DNA of 64,000 nucleotides, from assembly GCF_003634935.1 (NCBI RefSeq), contig NZ_RBXO01000001.1:7031501-7095500 (forward strand), given 5' to 3'. Positions 27,804 through 37,187 of this stretch are shown here, in pieces. Position numbers and translations under genes: made by a program. This DNA is from Saccharothrix australiensis (lineage in GTDB: Bacteria; Actinomycetota; Actinomycetes; Mycobacteriales; Pseudonocardiaceae). Each line of letters begins with the position of its first letter. Position 1 is the first letter of the stretch. Below the pieces are notes generated by a model. It was given only the letters and a program-made list of their open reading frames with translations, was not told the origin of the DNA and made no database searches.

Positions 27804-29084
27804 ATGAAGAATTGTTCGGAGCCGGCCACAACGGCCGAGTCCCGGCCGGTGCGGGACCGCACCGGCGAATTTCCGGGCGGCCTGGTCGTCCGCAAGTACG
27901 GCGGTTCGTCGTTGGCCACGCCCGAGCGGGTGCGGAACGTGGCCGGCGCGTTGGCGGCGCTGGCCGCCGAGGGCAGGCAGGTCGTCGTGGTCGTCTCCGC
28001 GATGGGCGACACCACCGACGAACTGGTCGCGCTGGCGGGCGAGTTCGCCGACCTGCCGGAAGCGCGGGAGATGGACCAGCTCATGGCCACCGGCGAGCAG
28101 GTGTCGGCCGCGCTGCTCGCGATGGCCCTCAACCAGCTCGGGGTGAGCGCCGGGTCGCTCGCGGGCGACCAGGCTGGGATCGTCGTCGGCGGTCGCCCCG
28201 GCGCGGGTGTCATCGAGTGGATCGACACGCACCGCATCGTGGAACGGTTGCGGCACTGGCAGGTCGTGGTCGTGGCGGGCTTCCAGGGCCGCACCCGCGA
28301 CGGCGAGCTGCTCACGCTGGGACGCGGCGGCTCGGACACCACCGCCGTCGCCCTCGCCGCCGCGCTGGGCAGCGCGGACTGCGAGATCTGCACGGACGTC
28401 CCCGGCGTGCACACGGCCGACCCGCGCGTGGTGCCGGGCAGCAGGCGGCTGGAGACCGTGCCGTACGACGTGATGACCGAACTCGCCGCGCGCGGCGCGA
28501 AGGTCCTGCACCCGAGGTCGGTCGCGCTGGCGGCCCGCCACGAGGTGCGGGTGAGCGTCGTGCACTCGGCCTGGCAGGTGCCCGGCACCATCGTCGCGGA
28601 CGAACCGCTGGAGGCCGGCCACCGCGTAGTCGGCATCGCCCACGAGCGTGACGTCCGACTGGTGTCGCTCACCCTGACCGGGGCCCGGCCGGGCCGGTCC
28701 GTGCCGGCGCTGGCCCGCCTCGTCGAGCGCGGCCTTCACCCGGACGTGCTGACCTGGCGGGACCACCACGAAGTGCGGTTCACCGTTCGCGGGCGTACAC
28801 CGGTTGACGTGATCGAGGAAGTCGCGCGGGACCTGGACGCGAAGTGGGCGGTGGAGGACGACCTGGGCGCCGTCTCCGTCGTCGGGGTCGGGTTGTTCGA
28901 CCACCCCGGTTACCTGGAGGGGACGCTGCGGGCGGTCGGCGGGCTGGGCGTCGCCCCGACCGCGTTGACGACGTCGCCGTCCCGGTTCACCGCCGTGCTG
29001 CCCGTCGCCCTCGTGGACGCGGCGGTGCGCGCGCTGCACGAGGCGTTCGGACTCGGTGTGCCCGCGGCCGGGGTCGGCCGGTGA
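27804..29084 (+). CDS. Aspartokinase dedicated to the diaminobutyrate polymer operon
   Basis: This 426-residue enzyme phosphorylates aspartate, the first step toward aspartate semialdehyde. The kinase motif VVRKYGGSSLATPERV is at residues 28-43, with GRGGSDTTAVALAAALGSADCEICTDVPGV in the catalytic domain. The C-terminal third holds two ACT-like regulatory segments (RDVRLVSLTLTG; DDLGAVSVVGVGL). ATG 27804 has AGGGGA seven bases upstream. The stop overlaps the next start by four bases (GTGA). Placement with a Pls-like synthetase suggests a pathway-specific, possibly feedback-relaxed isozyme. Its effector sensitivity cannot be judged from sequence alone. Confidence 0.92.
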   Translation: MKNCSEPATTAESRPVRDRTGEFPGGLVVRKYGGSSLATPERVRNVAGALAALAAEGRQVVVVVSAMGDTTDELVALAGEFADLPEAREMDQLMATGEQVSAALLAMALNQLGVSAGSLAGDQAGIVVGGRPGAGVIEWIDTHRIVERLRHWQVVVVAGFQGRTRDGELLTLGRGGSDTTAVALAAALGSADCEICTDVPGVHTADPRVVPGSRRLETVPYDVMTELAARGAKVLHPRSVALAARHEVRVSVVHSAWQVPGTIVADEPLEAGHRVVGIAHERDVRLVSLTLTGARPGRSVPALARLVERGLHPDVLTWRDHHEVRFTVRGRTPVDVIEEVARDLDAKWAVEDDLGAVSVVGVGLFDHPGYLEGTLRAVGGLGVAPTALTTSPSRFTAVLPVALVDAAVRALHEAFGLGVPAAGVGR

Positions 29085-32000
29085 GCCCGCGGGACGCGCC
29101 CGTCGGTGTCGTCGCCGACGGGCGGGTGTTGACCTGCGGTGGTTTCGACCAGGCGCCCCGGTGGCGGGAGGGCGAGCGCCTGGAGACGGTGTTCGAGCAG
29201 CACTGCGACGCGGCGGCCGACCGGCTCGCGGTGGACGCGGGCGACCTGCGGTTGACGTTCGGGGAGCTCGACGCGTGGGCCAATCGCCTGGCGCGGCACC
29301 TGCGGGCGGTGGGTGTCGCGCCGGGCGACCGGATCGGCCTGCTGTTCGACCGCCCGGCGCACGCGTACGTCGGGATGCTCGCGGTGCTCAAGGCGGGCGC
29401 GGTGTACGTGCCGCTGGACACGGCGTTCCCCGACGACCGGTTGGCCTACATCCTGGGCGACGCCGACGTGCGGCGCGTGCTGTCGGTGTCGTCGCTGCGG
29501 CACCGGCTGCCCGTCGAGGCGGTGTGCCTGGACGAGGTGGAGTCCGCCGTCGCCGCGCTGCCCGCGCACCGGTTGACGCCGGAGGAGCGGGGCGACCCGC
29601 CCGACGGGCTGTGCTACGTCGTCTACACGTCCGGCTCCACCGGGCGGCCGAAGGGCGTCACCGTCGAGCACTCCGCGATCTGCAACTTCGTCCGCGTGGC
29701 GGTCGAGGTGTACGGGATCGAGCCCGGCGACCGGATGTACCAGGGCATGACGATCGCCTTCGACTTCTCGGTCGAGGAGATCTGGGTGCCGCTGCTGTCC
29801 GGCGCGACGCTCGTGCCGAAACCCGCCGGCGCGGCGCTGCTCGGCCACGAGCTGTGGGAGTTCCTGCTGGACCGGCACGTCACCGCGCTGTGCTGCGTGC
29901 CGACGCTGCTCGCGACGATCGACGAGGACCTGCCGGACCTGCGCTTCCTGCTGGTGTCCGGTGAGGCGTGCCCGGAGGACCTGGTGGCCCGCTGGCACCG
30001 GCCGGGCAGGCGGTTCCTCAACGTCTACGGCCCCACCGAGGCGACGGTCACGGCGACCTGGGCGGTGGTGCGACCGGACTGCCCGGTGACCATCGGCGTG
30101 CCGCTGCCGACGTACTCGGTGGTGGTGCTCGACCCGGACGAGCCGCGCGTGCTGGACCGGGGCGAGGCGGGCGAGCTGGGCATCGCCGGCATCGGCCTGG
30201 CGACGGGCTACCTCAACCGGCCGGACCTGACCGAGCGCGCGTTCGTGCCGGACTTCCTGGGCGTCGAGCACAACCCGTCGGGCCGCATCTACCGCACCGG
30301 CGACCTGTGCCGGATCGACGAGGCCGGCGAGGTCGAGTACCTGGGCCGGATCGACACGCAGGTGAAGATCCGGGGCTACCGGGTGGAGCCGACCGAGATC
30401 GAGTCGGTGCTGCTGCGCGTGCCCGGCGTGGCGCAGGCGGTGGTGGAGCCGTACCGACCGGACGCGGGCACGGTCGAGCTGGTCGCGTACTACAGCCTGC
30501 GCCAGGGCGCGGCCGACCCCGGCGCCGCCGAGATCTACCGGCGGCTGCGGGAACGCCTGCCCTCGTACATGGTGCCCGCGTACCTGGAGCCGCTCGACCT
30601 GGTCCCGATGACACCGGCGGGCAAGGCGGACCGGCGCAACCTGCCGCCACCCAGGTCGGCGCGGACGCTGGCGTCCGACCGGCCCCACGTCGCGCCCGCG
30701 AACGCCGTCGAGCGCGTGCTGGCCGAGGCGCTGGCGGACGCGGTGCGCGTGGACCGGGTGTCGGTGGACAGCGACTTCTTCACCGACCTCGGCGCGGATT
30801 CCCTGCTGCTGGCCCGGTTCTGCGCCAAGGTGCGGCAGCGGACCGAGCTGCCGCCGATCGCCATGCGCGACGTGTACCGGCACACCACCGTGCGCGCGCT
30901 GGCGGCGACGCTGTCCGGGCCGCCGGCCGAGGCCGTGCGGGTCGGTCGCACGCACCGGGCGGGCACCGCGCGGCACCTGCTGTGCGGCTTCGCGCAGGTC
31001 CTGGTGTTCCTCGCCTACGCATGCGGGCTGGGCCTGCTGCTGGAGGCGGGCTTCGAGTGGATCGGCGGCGCACAGGGGCTCGGCGCGCTGTACGTGCGGT
31101 CGGTGGAGGTCGCGGTCGTCGCGTTCGCGATCCTGTCCGCGCTGCCGATCGCGGCGAAGTGGGTGCTGATCGGCCGGTGGAGACCTCGGCGCATTCCGTT
31201 GTGGGGCTGGGGCTACCTGCGGTTCTGGACGGTCAAGGTGCTGATCCGCTTGAGCCCGCTGTCGCTGTTCGTCGGTTCGCCGCTGTACGTGCTCTACCTC
31301 CGGGCGCTGGGCGCGCGGATCGGGAAGGGCGTGCTGTTCCTGACCCGCAACCCACCGGTGTGCGCCGACCTGGTGACCGTCGGCGACGGGGCGGTGGTGC
31401 GCAAGGACTCCTACCTCAACGGCTACCGCGTCCGGGCGGGGATGCTGGAGACCGGCCGCGTCACCCTGGGCGAACGGGCGTTCGTGGGCGAGATGTCGGC
31501 GCTGGACATCGACACCACCATCGGTGCGGGCGGCCAGCTCGGGCACGCGTCCTCGCTGCACAGCGGGCAGACCGTCCCGGCCGGGGAGTCCTGGCACGGC
31601 TCGCCCGCGCAGAAGTCCACTGTGGACTACCGGGCGATCGGGAGCGGGACGCTGCCGCGCGGGCGGCGGGCGTTGTTCGGCGCGGCGCAGCTCCTCTTCC
31701 TGCTGCTGGTGCCGCTGCCCGCGGTGCTGGTGGCCACGGAGCTGGCCGTCGGCCTGTTCTACGCCGGCCCGCCGGACTTCACGAGCTGGGCCTTCTACCG
31801 GGGTCAGATCGTCGACTCGCTGCTGCTGTACTTCGGCGGGCTGCTGGCGGGGCTGCTCGTCGTGCTCACCGTGCCGCGCCTGATCACCCGGTTGCTGCGG
31901 CCGGGTCGCACGTACCCGCTGTACGGCTGGCGCTACTCGGCGCAGCAGGCGTTGTTCCGGCTGACGAACGTGCGGTCGCTCAACTACCTGTTCGGCGACA

Positions 32001-33106
32001 GCTCGGCCATCGTGCACTACCTGCGCGCCGTGGGTTACCGGCTGGGCGCGGTCGAGCAGACCGGGTCGAACTTCGGCGTGGAGGTCAAGCACGAGGCGCC
32101 GACGCTGTGCGCGGTCGGCGAGGGGACGATGGTGTCGGACGGGTTGTCCATGCTCAACGCGGACTTCTCCGACACGTCGTTCCGCGTGCGGGAGGTCACC
32201 GTCGCGCCGCGCGCGTTCCTCGGCAACAACATCGCCTACCCGCCGGGTGCGCGGGTCGGCGAGAACTGCCTGCTGGCGACGAAGGTGCTCGTCCCGCTGG
32301 ACGGCCCGGTCCGCAGCGACACCGGCCTGCTCGGCTCGCCCGCGTTCGAGATACCGCGGACGGTCCGGCGCGACACGGAGCTCGACGTCGCAGGCGGCAG
32401 GCGGCACGGCCTGGCGGCCAAGAACCGCCACAACACCGTCACCGCGCTGGTCTACCTGTTCGTGCACTGGCTCCAGGTGCTGGGCGTCGTGCTGATCAGC
32501 GTGGCCGCGGGCAGCCTGCACGACCGGTTCGGCTGGCTCGCCACGGCCGCGAACGTCGTGCTGGGCTTCGTCTTCTCGGTCCTGTTCCTGGTCCTCGCCG
32601 AACGCGCGGTGCAGGGCTTCCGCCCGTTGCGCCCGAGGTTCTGCTCGATCTACGACCCGGTCTTCTGGCGGCACGAGCGGTTCTGGAAGCTCAGCCCCGG
32701 TCGCTACCTGCTGCTGTTCGACGGCACGCCGCTGAAGAGCCTGCTCTGGCGCGCGCTGGGGGTGCGCATCGGCAGACGGGTGTTCGACGACGGCTGCGCG
32801 ATCCCGGAGAAGTCCCTGATCACCATCGGCGACGACTGCACGCTCAACGCGGGCAGCACCATCCAGGCGCACTCGTTGGAGGACGGCACGTTCAAGTCGG
32901 ACCACATCACCATCGGCGCGGGCGCGACGATCGGCACGGCCGCTTTCGTCCATTACGGAGCGACCATCGGAGATCACGCCGTCGTGGAGCCGGATTCGTT
33001 CGTCATGAAGGGTACCGAGGTGCCGACGAGGTCGAGGTGGCGTGGCAACCCCGCTGTAGAACTGACGGAGAACAGCGCGGAAGACACCGCGCGGAGGCGA
33101 TCATGA
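29081..33106 (+). CDS. Pls-type membrane poly-amino-acid synthetase (probable poly-2,4-diaminobutyrate synthetase)
   Basis: This 1341-residue single-module NRPS has the layout of Streptomyces epsilon-poly-lysine synthetase (about 1320 residues). The adenylation domain (about 30-525) has YTSGSTGRPKG, NVYGPTE and PAGKADR. A carrier domain has Ser574 in LGADSLL. Six membrane helices (about 633-660, 676-699, 863-896, 911-936, 1119-1145, 1150-1175) separate three soluble hexapeptide-like domains (about 700-862, 937-1118, 1176-1341). There is no condensation or thioesterase domain. Hand alignment to GrsA gives pocket residues D228 F229 E232 C271 L291 S293 V315 V323 T324 K515; Glu at the third position fits a side-chain amine. 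It is coupled by 4-base overlaps to both neighbours. Confidence 0.9.
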   Translation: MSPRDAPVGVVADGRVLTCGGFDQAPRWREGERLETVFEQHCDAAADRLAVDAGDLRLTFGELDAWANRLARHLRAVGVAPGDRIGLLFDRPAHAYVGMLAVLKAGAVYVPLDTAFPDDRLAYILGDADVRRVLSVSSLRHRLPVEAVCLDEVESAVAALPAHRLTPEERGDPPDGLCYVVYTSGSTGRPKGVTVEHSAICNFVRVAVEVYGIEPGDRMYQGMTIAFDFSVEEIWVPLLSGATLVPKPAGAALLGHELWEFLLDRHVTALCCVPTLLATIDEDLPDLRFLLVSGEACPEDLVARWHRPGRRFLNVYGPTEATVTATWAVVRPDCPVTIGVPLPTYSVVVLDPDEPRVLDRGEAGELGIAGIGLATGYLNRPDLTERAFVPDFLGVEHNPSGRIYRTGDLCRIDEAGEVEYLGRIDTQVKIRGYRVEPTEIESVLLRVPGVAQAVVEPYRPDAGTVELVAYYSLRQGAADPGAAEIYRRLRERLPSYMVPAYLEPLDLVPMTPAGKADRRNLPPPRSARTLASDRPHVAPANAVERVLAEALADAVRVDRVSVDSDFFTDLGADSLLLARFCAKVRQRTELPPIAMRDVYRHTTVRALAATLSGPPAEAVRVGRTHRAGTARHLLCGFAQVLVFLAYACGLGLLLEAGFEWIGGAQGLGALYVRSVEVAVVAFAILSALPIAAKWVLIGRWRPRRIPLWGWGYLRFWTVKVLIRLSPLSLFVGSPLYVLYLRALGARIGKGVLFLTRNPPVCADLVTVGDGAVVRKDSYLNGYRVRAGMLETGRVTLGERAFVGEMSALDIDTTIGAGGQLGHASSLHSGQTVPAGESWHGSPAQKSTVDYRAIGSGTLPRGRRALFGAAQLLFLLLVPLPAVLVATELAVGLFYAGPPDFTSWAFYRGQIVDSLLLYFGGLLAGLLVVLTVPRLITRLLRPGRTYPLYGWRYSAQQALFRLTNVRSLNYLFGDSSAIVHYLRAVGYRLGAVEQTGSNFGVEVKHEAPTLCAVGEGTMVSDGLSMLNADFSDTSFRVREVTVAPRAFLGNNIAYPPGARVGENCLLATKVLVPLDGPVRSDTGLLGSPAFEIPRTVRRDTELDVAGGRRHGLAAKNRHNTVTALVYLFVHWLQVLGVVLISVAAGSLHDRFGWLATAANVVLGFVFSVLFLVLAERAVQGFRPLRPRFCSIYDPVFWRHERFWKLSPGRYLLLFDGTPLKSLLWRALGVRIGRRVFDDGCAIPEKSLITIGDDCTLNAGSTIQAHSLEDGTFKSDHITIGAGATIGTAAFVHYGATIGDHAVVEPDSFVMKGTEVPTRSRWRGNPAVELTENSAEDTARRRS

Positions 33107-34464
33107 CGCAGACCACCCACCACCACCCGCTGGTCACCACCACCCTACCGGGCCCCCGCTCCGCCGAGTACCTGGACCACCAGGAGCAGTGGGAGTCCAA
33201 CGCGCGCAGCTACCCCCGCCGCCTGCCCATCGCGCTGGCGGAGGGTTTCGGCAGCTACGTCAAGGACGTCGACGGCAACGTCTTCATCGACTTCCTGTGC
33301 GGCGCGGGGGTGCTTTCCTTGGGCCACAACCACCCCGAGGTGGCCACCGCCGCCGCCGGCCACCTGCGCGTGCTCACCCACGCGCTGGACTTCCCCACGC
33401 CCGCGAAGCGCGAGTTCCTGGACGCCCAGCTGTCCATGCTGCCGGACGGCCTCCGCGACCGCATGAAGGTCCACTTCTGCGGGCCGACCGGCGCCAACGC
33501 GGTGGACGCGGCCGTGAAGCTGTGCAAGACCGCCACCCGGCGCGGCAACGTGGTGTCGTTCCAGGGCGGCTTCCACGGCTCGTCGCACGCGGCGATGGCG
33601 CTGTCCGGCCTGGTGTCGCAGAAGGAGCCGATCGCCGACGGCGTGCCCGGCGTCCACTTCTTCCCGTACTCGTACTGCGCCCGGTGCCCGCTGGGCCTGG
33701 CGCCGGACTCGTGCGAGACGAACTGCGCCAACCTGCTGGAGCGGTCGCTCCGGGACCCCAACGGCGGCATAGCGAAACCGGCCGCGGTGGTGCTCGAACT
33801 GGTGCAGGGCGAAGGCGGCGTGATTCCGGCCCGGCGCGACTTCGTGCGCCGCATCCGGTCGCTGACCCAGGACCTCGACATCCCGCTCGTGGTGGACGAG
33901 GTCCAGACCGGTTGCGGTCGCACCGGCACCTGGTTCGCCTTCGAGCAGTACGACATCGAGCCGGACGTGATCGTGGCGTCGAAGGCGTTGAGCGGTATCG
34001 GGTTGCCGGTCGCGATCATCCTCTACGACCAGCGCCTGGACACCTGGCTGCCGGGCGCGCACACCGGCACGTTCCGGGGCAACCAGGCGGCGTTCGCGGC
34101 GGGCGCGGAGACGGTGAAGGTCTTCCGGCGCGACAACGTGCTGGAGAACGTCCGCCGGCGGGGCGACCAGCTGCGGTCCCGCCTCGCGACCCTCGACGAC
34201 CACCCGTGGGTGCACGAGATCCGCGGGCGTGGCCTGATGTGGGGCATCGAGCTGGCCGACCCGGCCACCAAGGCGCCGGCGGGCGCGCAGGCGTCGGCCG
34301 TCCAGTCCTACGCGCTGCACCAAGGGCTGATCATCGAGCTGGGCGGGCGGGACGACTCGGTGGTCCGCCTGATGCCGCCGCTGAACGTGGCGGAAGAGGT
34401 GATCGACCAGGCGGCGGCCATCATCGTGGAGGCGATCGAGAAGTCCTGCCCGGTCCAAGCCTGA
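33103..34464 (+). CDS. dat: L-2,4-diaminobutyrate:2-oxoglutarate aminotransferase (class III, PLP)
   Basis: This 453-residue aminotransferase converts aspartate semialdehyde plus glutamate to L-2,4-diaminobutyrate. Fold-I class III signatures are present: FLCGAGVLSLGHNHPEV, CGPTGANAVDAAVKL, the PLP aspartate in PLVVDEVQTGCGRTG, and the Schiff-base lysine K294 in IVASKALSG. A CxxC and CxxxC cysteine set (residues 192-208) is typical of this subgroup. ATG 33103 overlaps the synthetase stop (ATGA) with GGAGG upstream. With the aspartokinase it would supply the synthetase with diaminobutyrate; a general aspartate semialdehyde dehydrogenase must come from elsewhere. Confidence 0.9.
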   Translation: MTQTTHHHPLVTTTLPGPRSAEYLDHQEQWESNARSYPRRLPIALAEGFGSYVKDVDGNVFIDFLCGAGVLSLGHNHPEVATAAAGHLRVLTHALDFPTPAKREFLDAQLSMLPDGLRDRMKVHFCGPTGANAVDAAVKLCKTATRRGNVVSFQGGFHGSSHAAMALSGLVSQKEPIADGVPGVHFFPYSYCARCPLGLAPDSCETNCANLLERSLRDPNGGIAKPAAVVLELVQGEGGVIPARRDFVRRIRSLTQDLDIPLVVDEVQTGCGRTGTWFAFEQYDIEPDVIVASKALSGIGLPVAIILYDQRLDTWLPGAHTGTFRGNQAAFAAGAETVKVFRRDNVLENVRRRGDQLRSRLATLDDHPWVHEIRGRGLMWGIELADPATKAPAGAQASAVQSYALHQGLIIELGGRDDSVVRLMPPLNVAEEVIDQAAAIIVEAIEKSCPVQA

Positions 34465-34468
34465 CCCG

Positions 34469-34514
34469 ACGGCGGTGAAGGGCCCGACCGGGTACCGGGG
34501 CCCTTCACCGCCGT
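34469..34514 (+). terminator. Terminator of the polymer operon
   Basis: Perfect 17-base arms (34469-34485/34498-34514) with a 12-base loop lie five bases after the aminotransferase stop. The remainder up to 34620 has no gene; a short CRISPR-repeat-like palindrome near 34536 occurs only once. Confidence 0.85.
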
Positions 34515-34620
34515 TCGTCGCATGTCAGCGAGTGTCTTCCCCCGCGCAAGCGGGATCCCGGTTCCAGGGCCGCACGCCGGCCTCCGCGTCACCCGGCGGG
34601 GAACGGCCCCGGATCGAGCG

Positions 34621-36282
34621 TCACCCCACCTCCCGCGCGATCACGCGACCCGCCGTCCGACCCGAGAAGATGCAGCCCCCGAGGAAGGTGCCCTCCAGCG
34701 CGTGGTGGCCGTGCACCCCTCCCCCGCCGAACCCCGCCACCTCACCGGCCGCGTACAAGCCGTCGAAGACCGTCCCGTCCCGTCGCACCACCTGCGAGTC
34801 GAGGTTGGTCTGCACGCCGCCCAACGTCTTGCGGGTCAGCACGTGCAAGCGGATCGCGAACAGGGGGCCGCGGGCCGGGTCCAGGACGCGGTGCGGGCCG
34901 GAAGTCCGCGTGATCCGCTCCGGCAGGTACGCGCGCACGTTGCGCAGGGACATCAGTTGCATGTCCTTCGAGTAGTCGTTGCGCACCTGGAGGTCGCGGG
35001 CCACGACCTCACGCTCCACCCGCGCCGGGTCCAGCGGCGCCTCGGGGGTAAGCGCGTTCATCGCGCCCACCAGCTCCGGCAGCGTCGGGCGGACCACGAT
35101 GTCCGGCCCCCGTTCCAGGAACGCGCGCACCGTCGGCATCAGGCTCTTCCTCGCCCGCAGCACCAGCAGCGCGCAGTTCTTCCCCGTCAGGTCCGGGTTC
35201 TGCTCCGAACCCGACAGGTCGAACTCCTTGTCCACCATCGACTTCGTCATGATCAGCCACGAGTGGGGGTGGCCGCTGGTCGCCACGTGCCGCAGCGCCG
35301 CCAGCTCGGTGTGGCCGGGGAACAGCGGCGGCGGCAGGCGGCGGCCCGTCGCGTCCAGCCACAGCGGTGACGGGCCGGGCAGGAAGTGCACCCCGTGGCG
35401 GGGCCAGACGGGGCTGTGGTTGCGCAGCCCGGTGGAGTAGTGCCACATCCGGTCCAGGTTCACCACCGACGCGCCGGCGCGCCCGGTGATGCCCAGCATC
35501 CGCCCGTCGACGTGCGCGGGCACCCCGCTGAGCATCGACCTCGGCGCGGGCCCGAGCCGGTCGGTCGGCCAGTGCGCCCGCACCAGGTCGTGGTTGCCGC
35601 CCAGGCCGCCCGAGGTGACCAGGACCGCCTGCGCCCGCAGCTCGAACGCGCCGACCTCCTGGCGCGACGACGGCACGCCGCGCGGTTCGTCCGAGGGGAC
35701 CAGCACCGCGCCGCGCACGCCGACCGCGGCGCCGCCCTCGACGACGACCTCGTCCACCCGGTGCCGGTACGCGAAGGTCACGAGCCCGCGCGCGGCGGCG
35801 TCGAGCACCGGGTCGCGGAAGATCCGCACCAGCTCGGGCCCGGTGCCCCAGGTGTAGTGGAACCGGGGTACGGAGTTGCCGGGACCGGTCGCGGCGCCCT
35901 CCCCCCGTTCGTGCCACCCGACGAGGGGCAGCAGGCTCAGGCCGCGCCCCATCAGGTAGCTGCGCTTGTCGCCGGCGGCGAAGTGCACGTACGCCTCGGC
36001 CCACGCCCGCGCCCAGCGGTCCTCGGGACCGCGGTCGAACCCCGCCGAGGCCAGCCAGTCGGACAGCGCCAGCTCGGGCGAGTCCTCGATGCCCACGCGC
36101 CGCTGCTCGGGGCTGCCGACCAGGAACAGGCCGCCCTGCGACCAGTGCGCCTGGCCGCCGAGGTTGGCCTCGTTCTCCTGCTCGACGACGTGCACCCGCC
36201 GCCCGGCCCTGGTCAGCTCGTAGGTCGCGACCAGGCCGGCCAGTCCCGCGCCGACGACGATGACGTCCGCGACGTCGCTCAT
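34621..36282 (-). CDS. FAD-binding dehydrogenase, 3-ketosteroid dehydrogenase-like
   Basis: This 553-residue flavoprotein has an N-terminal dinucleotide fold DVIVVGAGLAGLVATYELTRAG followed by an acidic strand end (VVEQE) and GGQAHWSQGGLFL. The C-terminal FAD-closing motif is GLYAAGEVAGFGGGGVHGHHALEGTFLGG. This belongs to the fumarate reductase/KstD superfamily subgroup common in actinobacteria and usually annotated FAD-binding dehydrogenase. The true substrate is unknown. ATG 36282 overlaps the upstream hydrolase stop (ATGA), so the pair is co-translated. Confidence 0.88.
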   Translation of the reverse strand: MSDVADVIVVGAGLAGLVATYELTRAGRRVHVVEQENEANLGGQAHWSQGGLFLVGSPEQRRVGIEDSPELALSDWLASAGFDRGPEDRWARAWAEAYVHFAAGDKRSYLMGRGLSLLPLVGWHERGEGAATGPGNSVPRFHYTWGTGPELVRIFRDPVLDAAARGLVTFAYRHRVDEVVVEGGAAVGVRGAVLVPSDEPRGVPSSRQEVGAFELRAQAVLVTSGGLGGNHDLVRAHWPTDRLGPAPRSMLSGVPAHVDGRMLGITGRAGASVVNLDRMWHYSTGLRNHSPVWPRHGVHFLPGPSPLWLDATGRRLPPPLFPGHTELAALRHVATSGHPHSWLIMTKSMVDKEFDLSGSEQNPDLTGKNCALLVLRARKSLMPTVRAFLERGPDIVVRPTLPELVGAMNALTPEAPLDPARVEREVVARDLQVRNDYSKDMQLMSLRNVRAYLPERITRTSGPHRVLDPARGPLFAIRLHVLTRKTLGGVQTNLDSQVVRRDGTVFDGLYAAGEVAGFGGGGVHGHHALEGTFLGGCIFSGRTAGRVIAREVG

Positions 36283-37187
36283 GACGGTTCTCCACCTCCG
36301 CTCGGGTCGCCGTCGACGGCGGGGACGCCGTCGAGGAAGGGTCGGACGGCGGAGACCACCGCGCCGGGCGCTTCCAGCGGCAGCAGGTGGCTGGTCAGCG
36401 GGACCAGTCGCAGCCGCCCGCGCCGCAGCCGCCGCCGGGCCGCGATCCCCTGCCAGAACGGCAGTTGCCGGTCGTGGATCCCCCAGAGGACCAGGGTGGG
36501 CATGGGCAGGTCCCGCAGCCGGTCGAGGAGCGGGTCGCGCTGCCCGAACAGCCCCACGTGGACGCGTTGGGAGCGCAGGGTGGTGGCGAGCACCCCCGGC
36601 GTGGCGACGGCCTGGGCCTGGCTGGGCCACCAGCGCCGGGAGATGCGCCAGGGGCGGCAGGACCCCACCAGCGCCGTGCCGAGGACGAACAGCCGGGTGC
36701 TGTACGGCAGCAACGGGACCAGCAGCGGCGTCAGGTCGCCCAGCGGCGTCACGGACTGGAGGACCAAGGCCGGGTTGACGGCGCGCCCCATGCCGGCGGC
36801 GCTGATCAGCACCAGGGCCGGCACGTCGCCCGGCCGGTCCACCGCCGCGTGGACGGCGATCGCGCCGCCCAGGGAGTGCCCGACGAGCACCGGTCGCGCC
36901 AGGCCGAGGGTCCGCGCGAACCGCCACACGAACGCGGCGAACGCCGGGGCGGAGACGTCGGCGATCGGCTCGGTGTAGCCGAAACCGGGCAGGTCCAGGG
37001 CGATCACCCGGTAGTGGTCGGAAAGCGCTCCGATGACGTCGTACCACTGCTCGGCGACACCGCCCTCGCCCGGTATCAGCACGACCGGGTGCCCGCGACC
37101 GGCCTCCAGGTACCGGGTCGACGTCCCGTCCACGCTGGTCCAGTGCTCTGCCACGGCTCGCGCGCGCTCCGCGATGGGCGTGGTCAT
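36279..37187 (-). CDS. Alpha/beta hydrolase
   Basis: This 302-residue hydrolase has the nucleophile elbow VLVGHSLGGAIA, the acid in LVLWGIHDRQLPF and the histidine in PLTSHLLPLEAP, so the triad looks complete. The early PVVLIPGEGGVAEQWYDVI is the oxyanion segment. ATG 37187 is preceded by AGGAGGT. It is translationally coupled to the FAD dehydrogenase. The pairing recalls ring-degrading or steroid-like catabolic pairs, but no other pathway gene is adjacent. Confidence 0.88.
   Translation of the reverse strand: MTTPIAERARAVAEHWTSVDGTSTRYLEAGRGHPVVLIPGEGGVAEQWYDVIGALSDHYRVIALDLPGFGYTEPIADVSAPAFAAFVWRFARTLGLARPVLVGHSLGGAIAVHAAVDRPGDVPALVLISAAGMGRAVNPALVLQSVTPLGDLTPLLVPLLPYSTRLFVLGTALVGSCRPWRISRRWWPSQAQAVATPGVLATTLRSQRVHVGLFGQRDPLLDRLRDLPMPTLVLWGIHDRQLPFWQGIAARRRLRRGRLRLVPLTSHLLPLEAPGAVVSAVRPFLDGVPAVDGDPSGGGEPS

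Noticed and set aside
28910-32977. Very long minus-strand open frame opposite the Pls-type synthetase
   Set aside because: His/Arg/Gln-rich shadow with no domain; the plus-strand frame has all NRPS motifs.
29081-33106. Epsilon-poly-lysine synthetase proper
   Set aside because: Architecture fits, but the co-translated genes make diaminobutyrate, not lysine; lysine remains a fallback if assays show it.
34530-34562. CRISPR type I-E-like repeat (cccgcgcaagcggg palindrome)
   Set aside because: It occurs once, with no second copy at spacer distance and no cas genes in the window.
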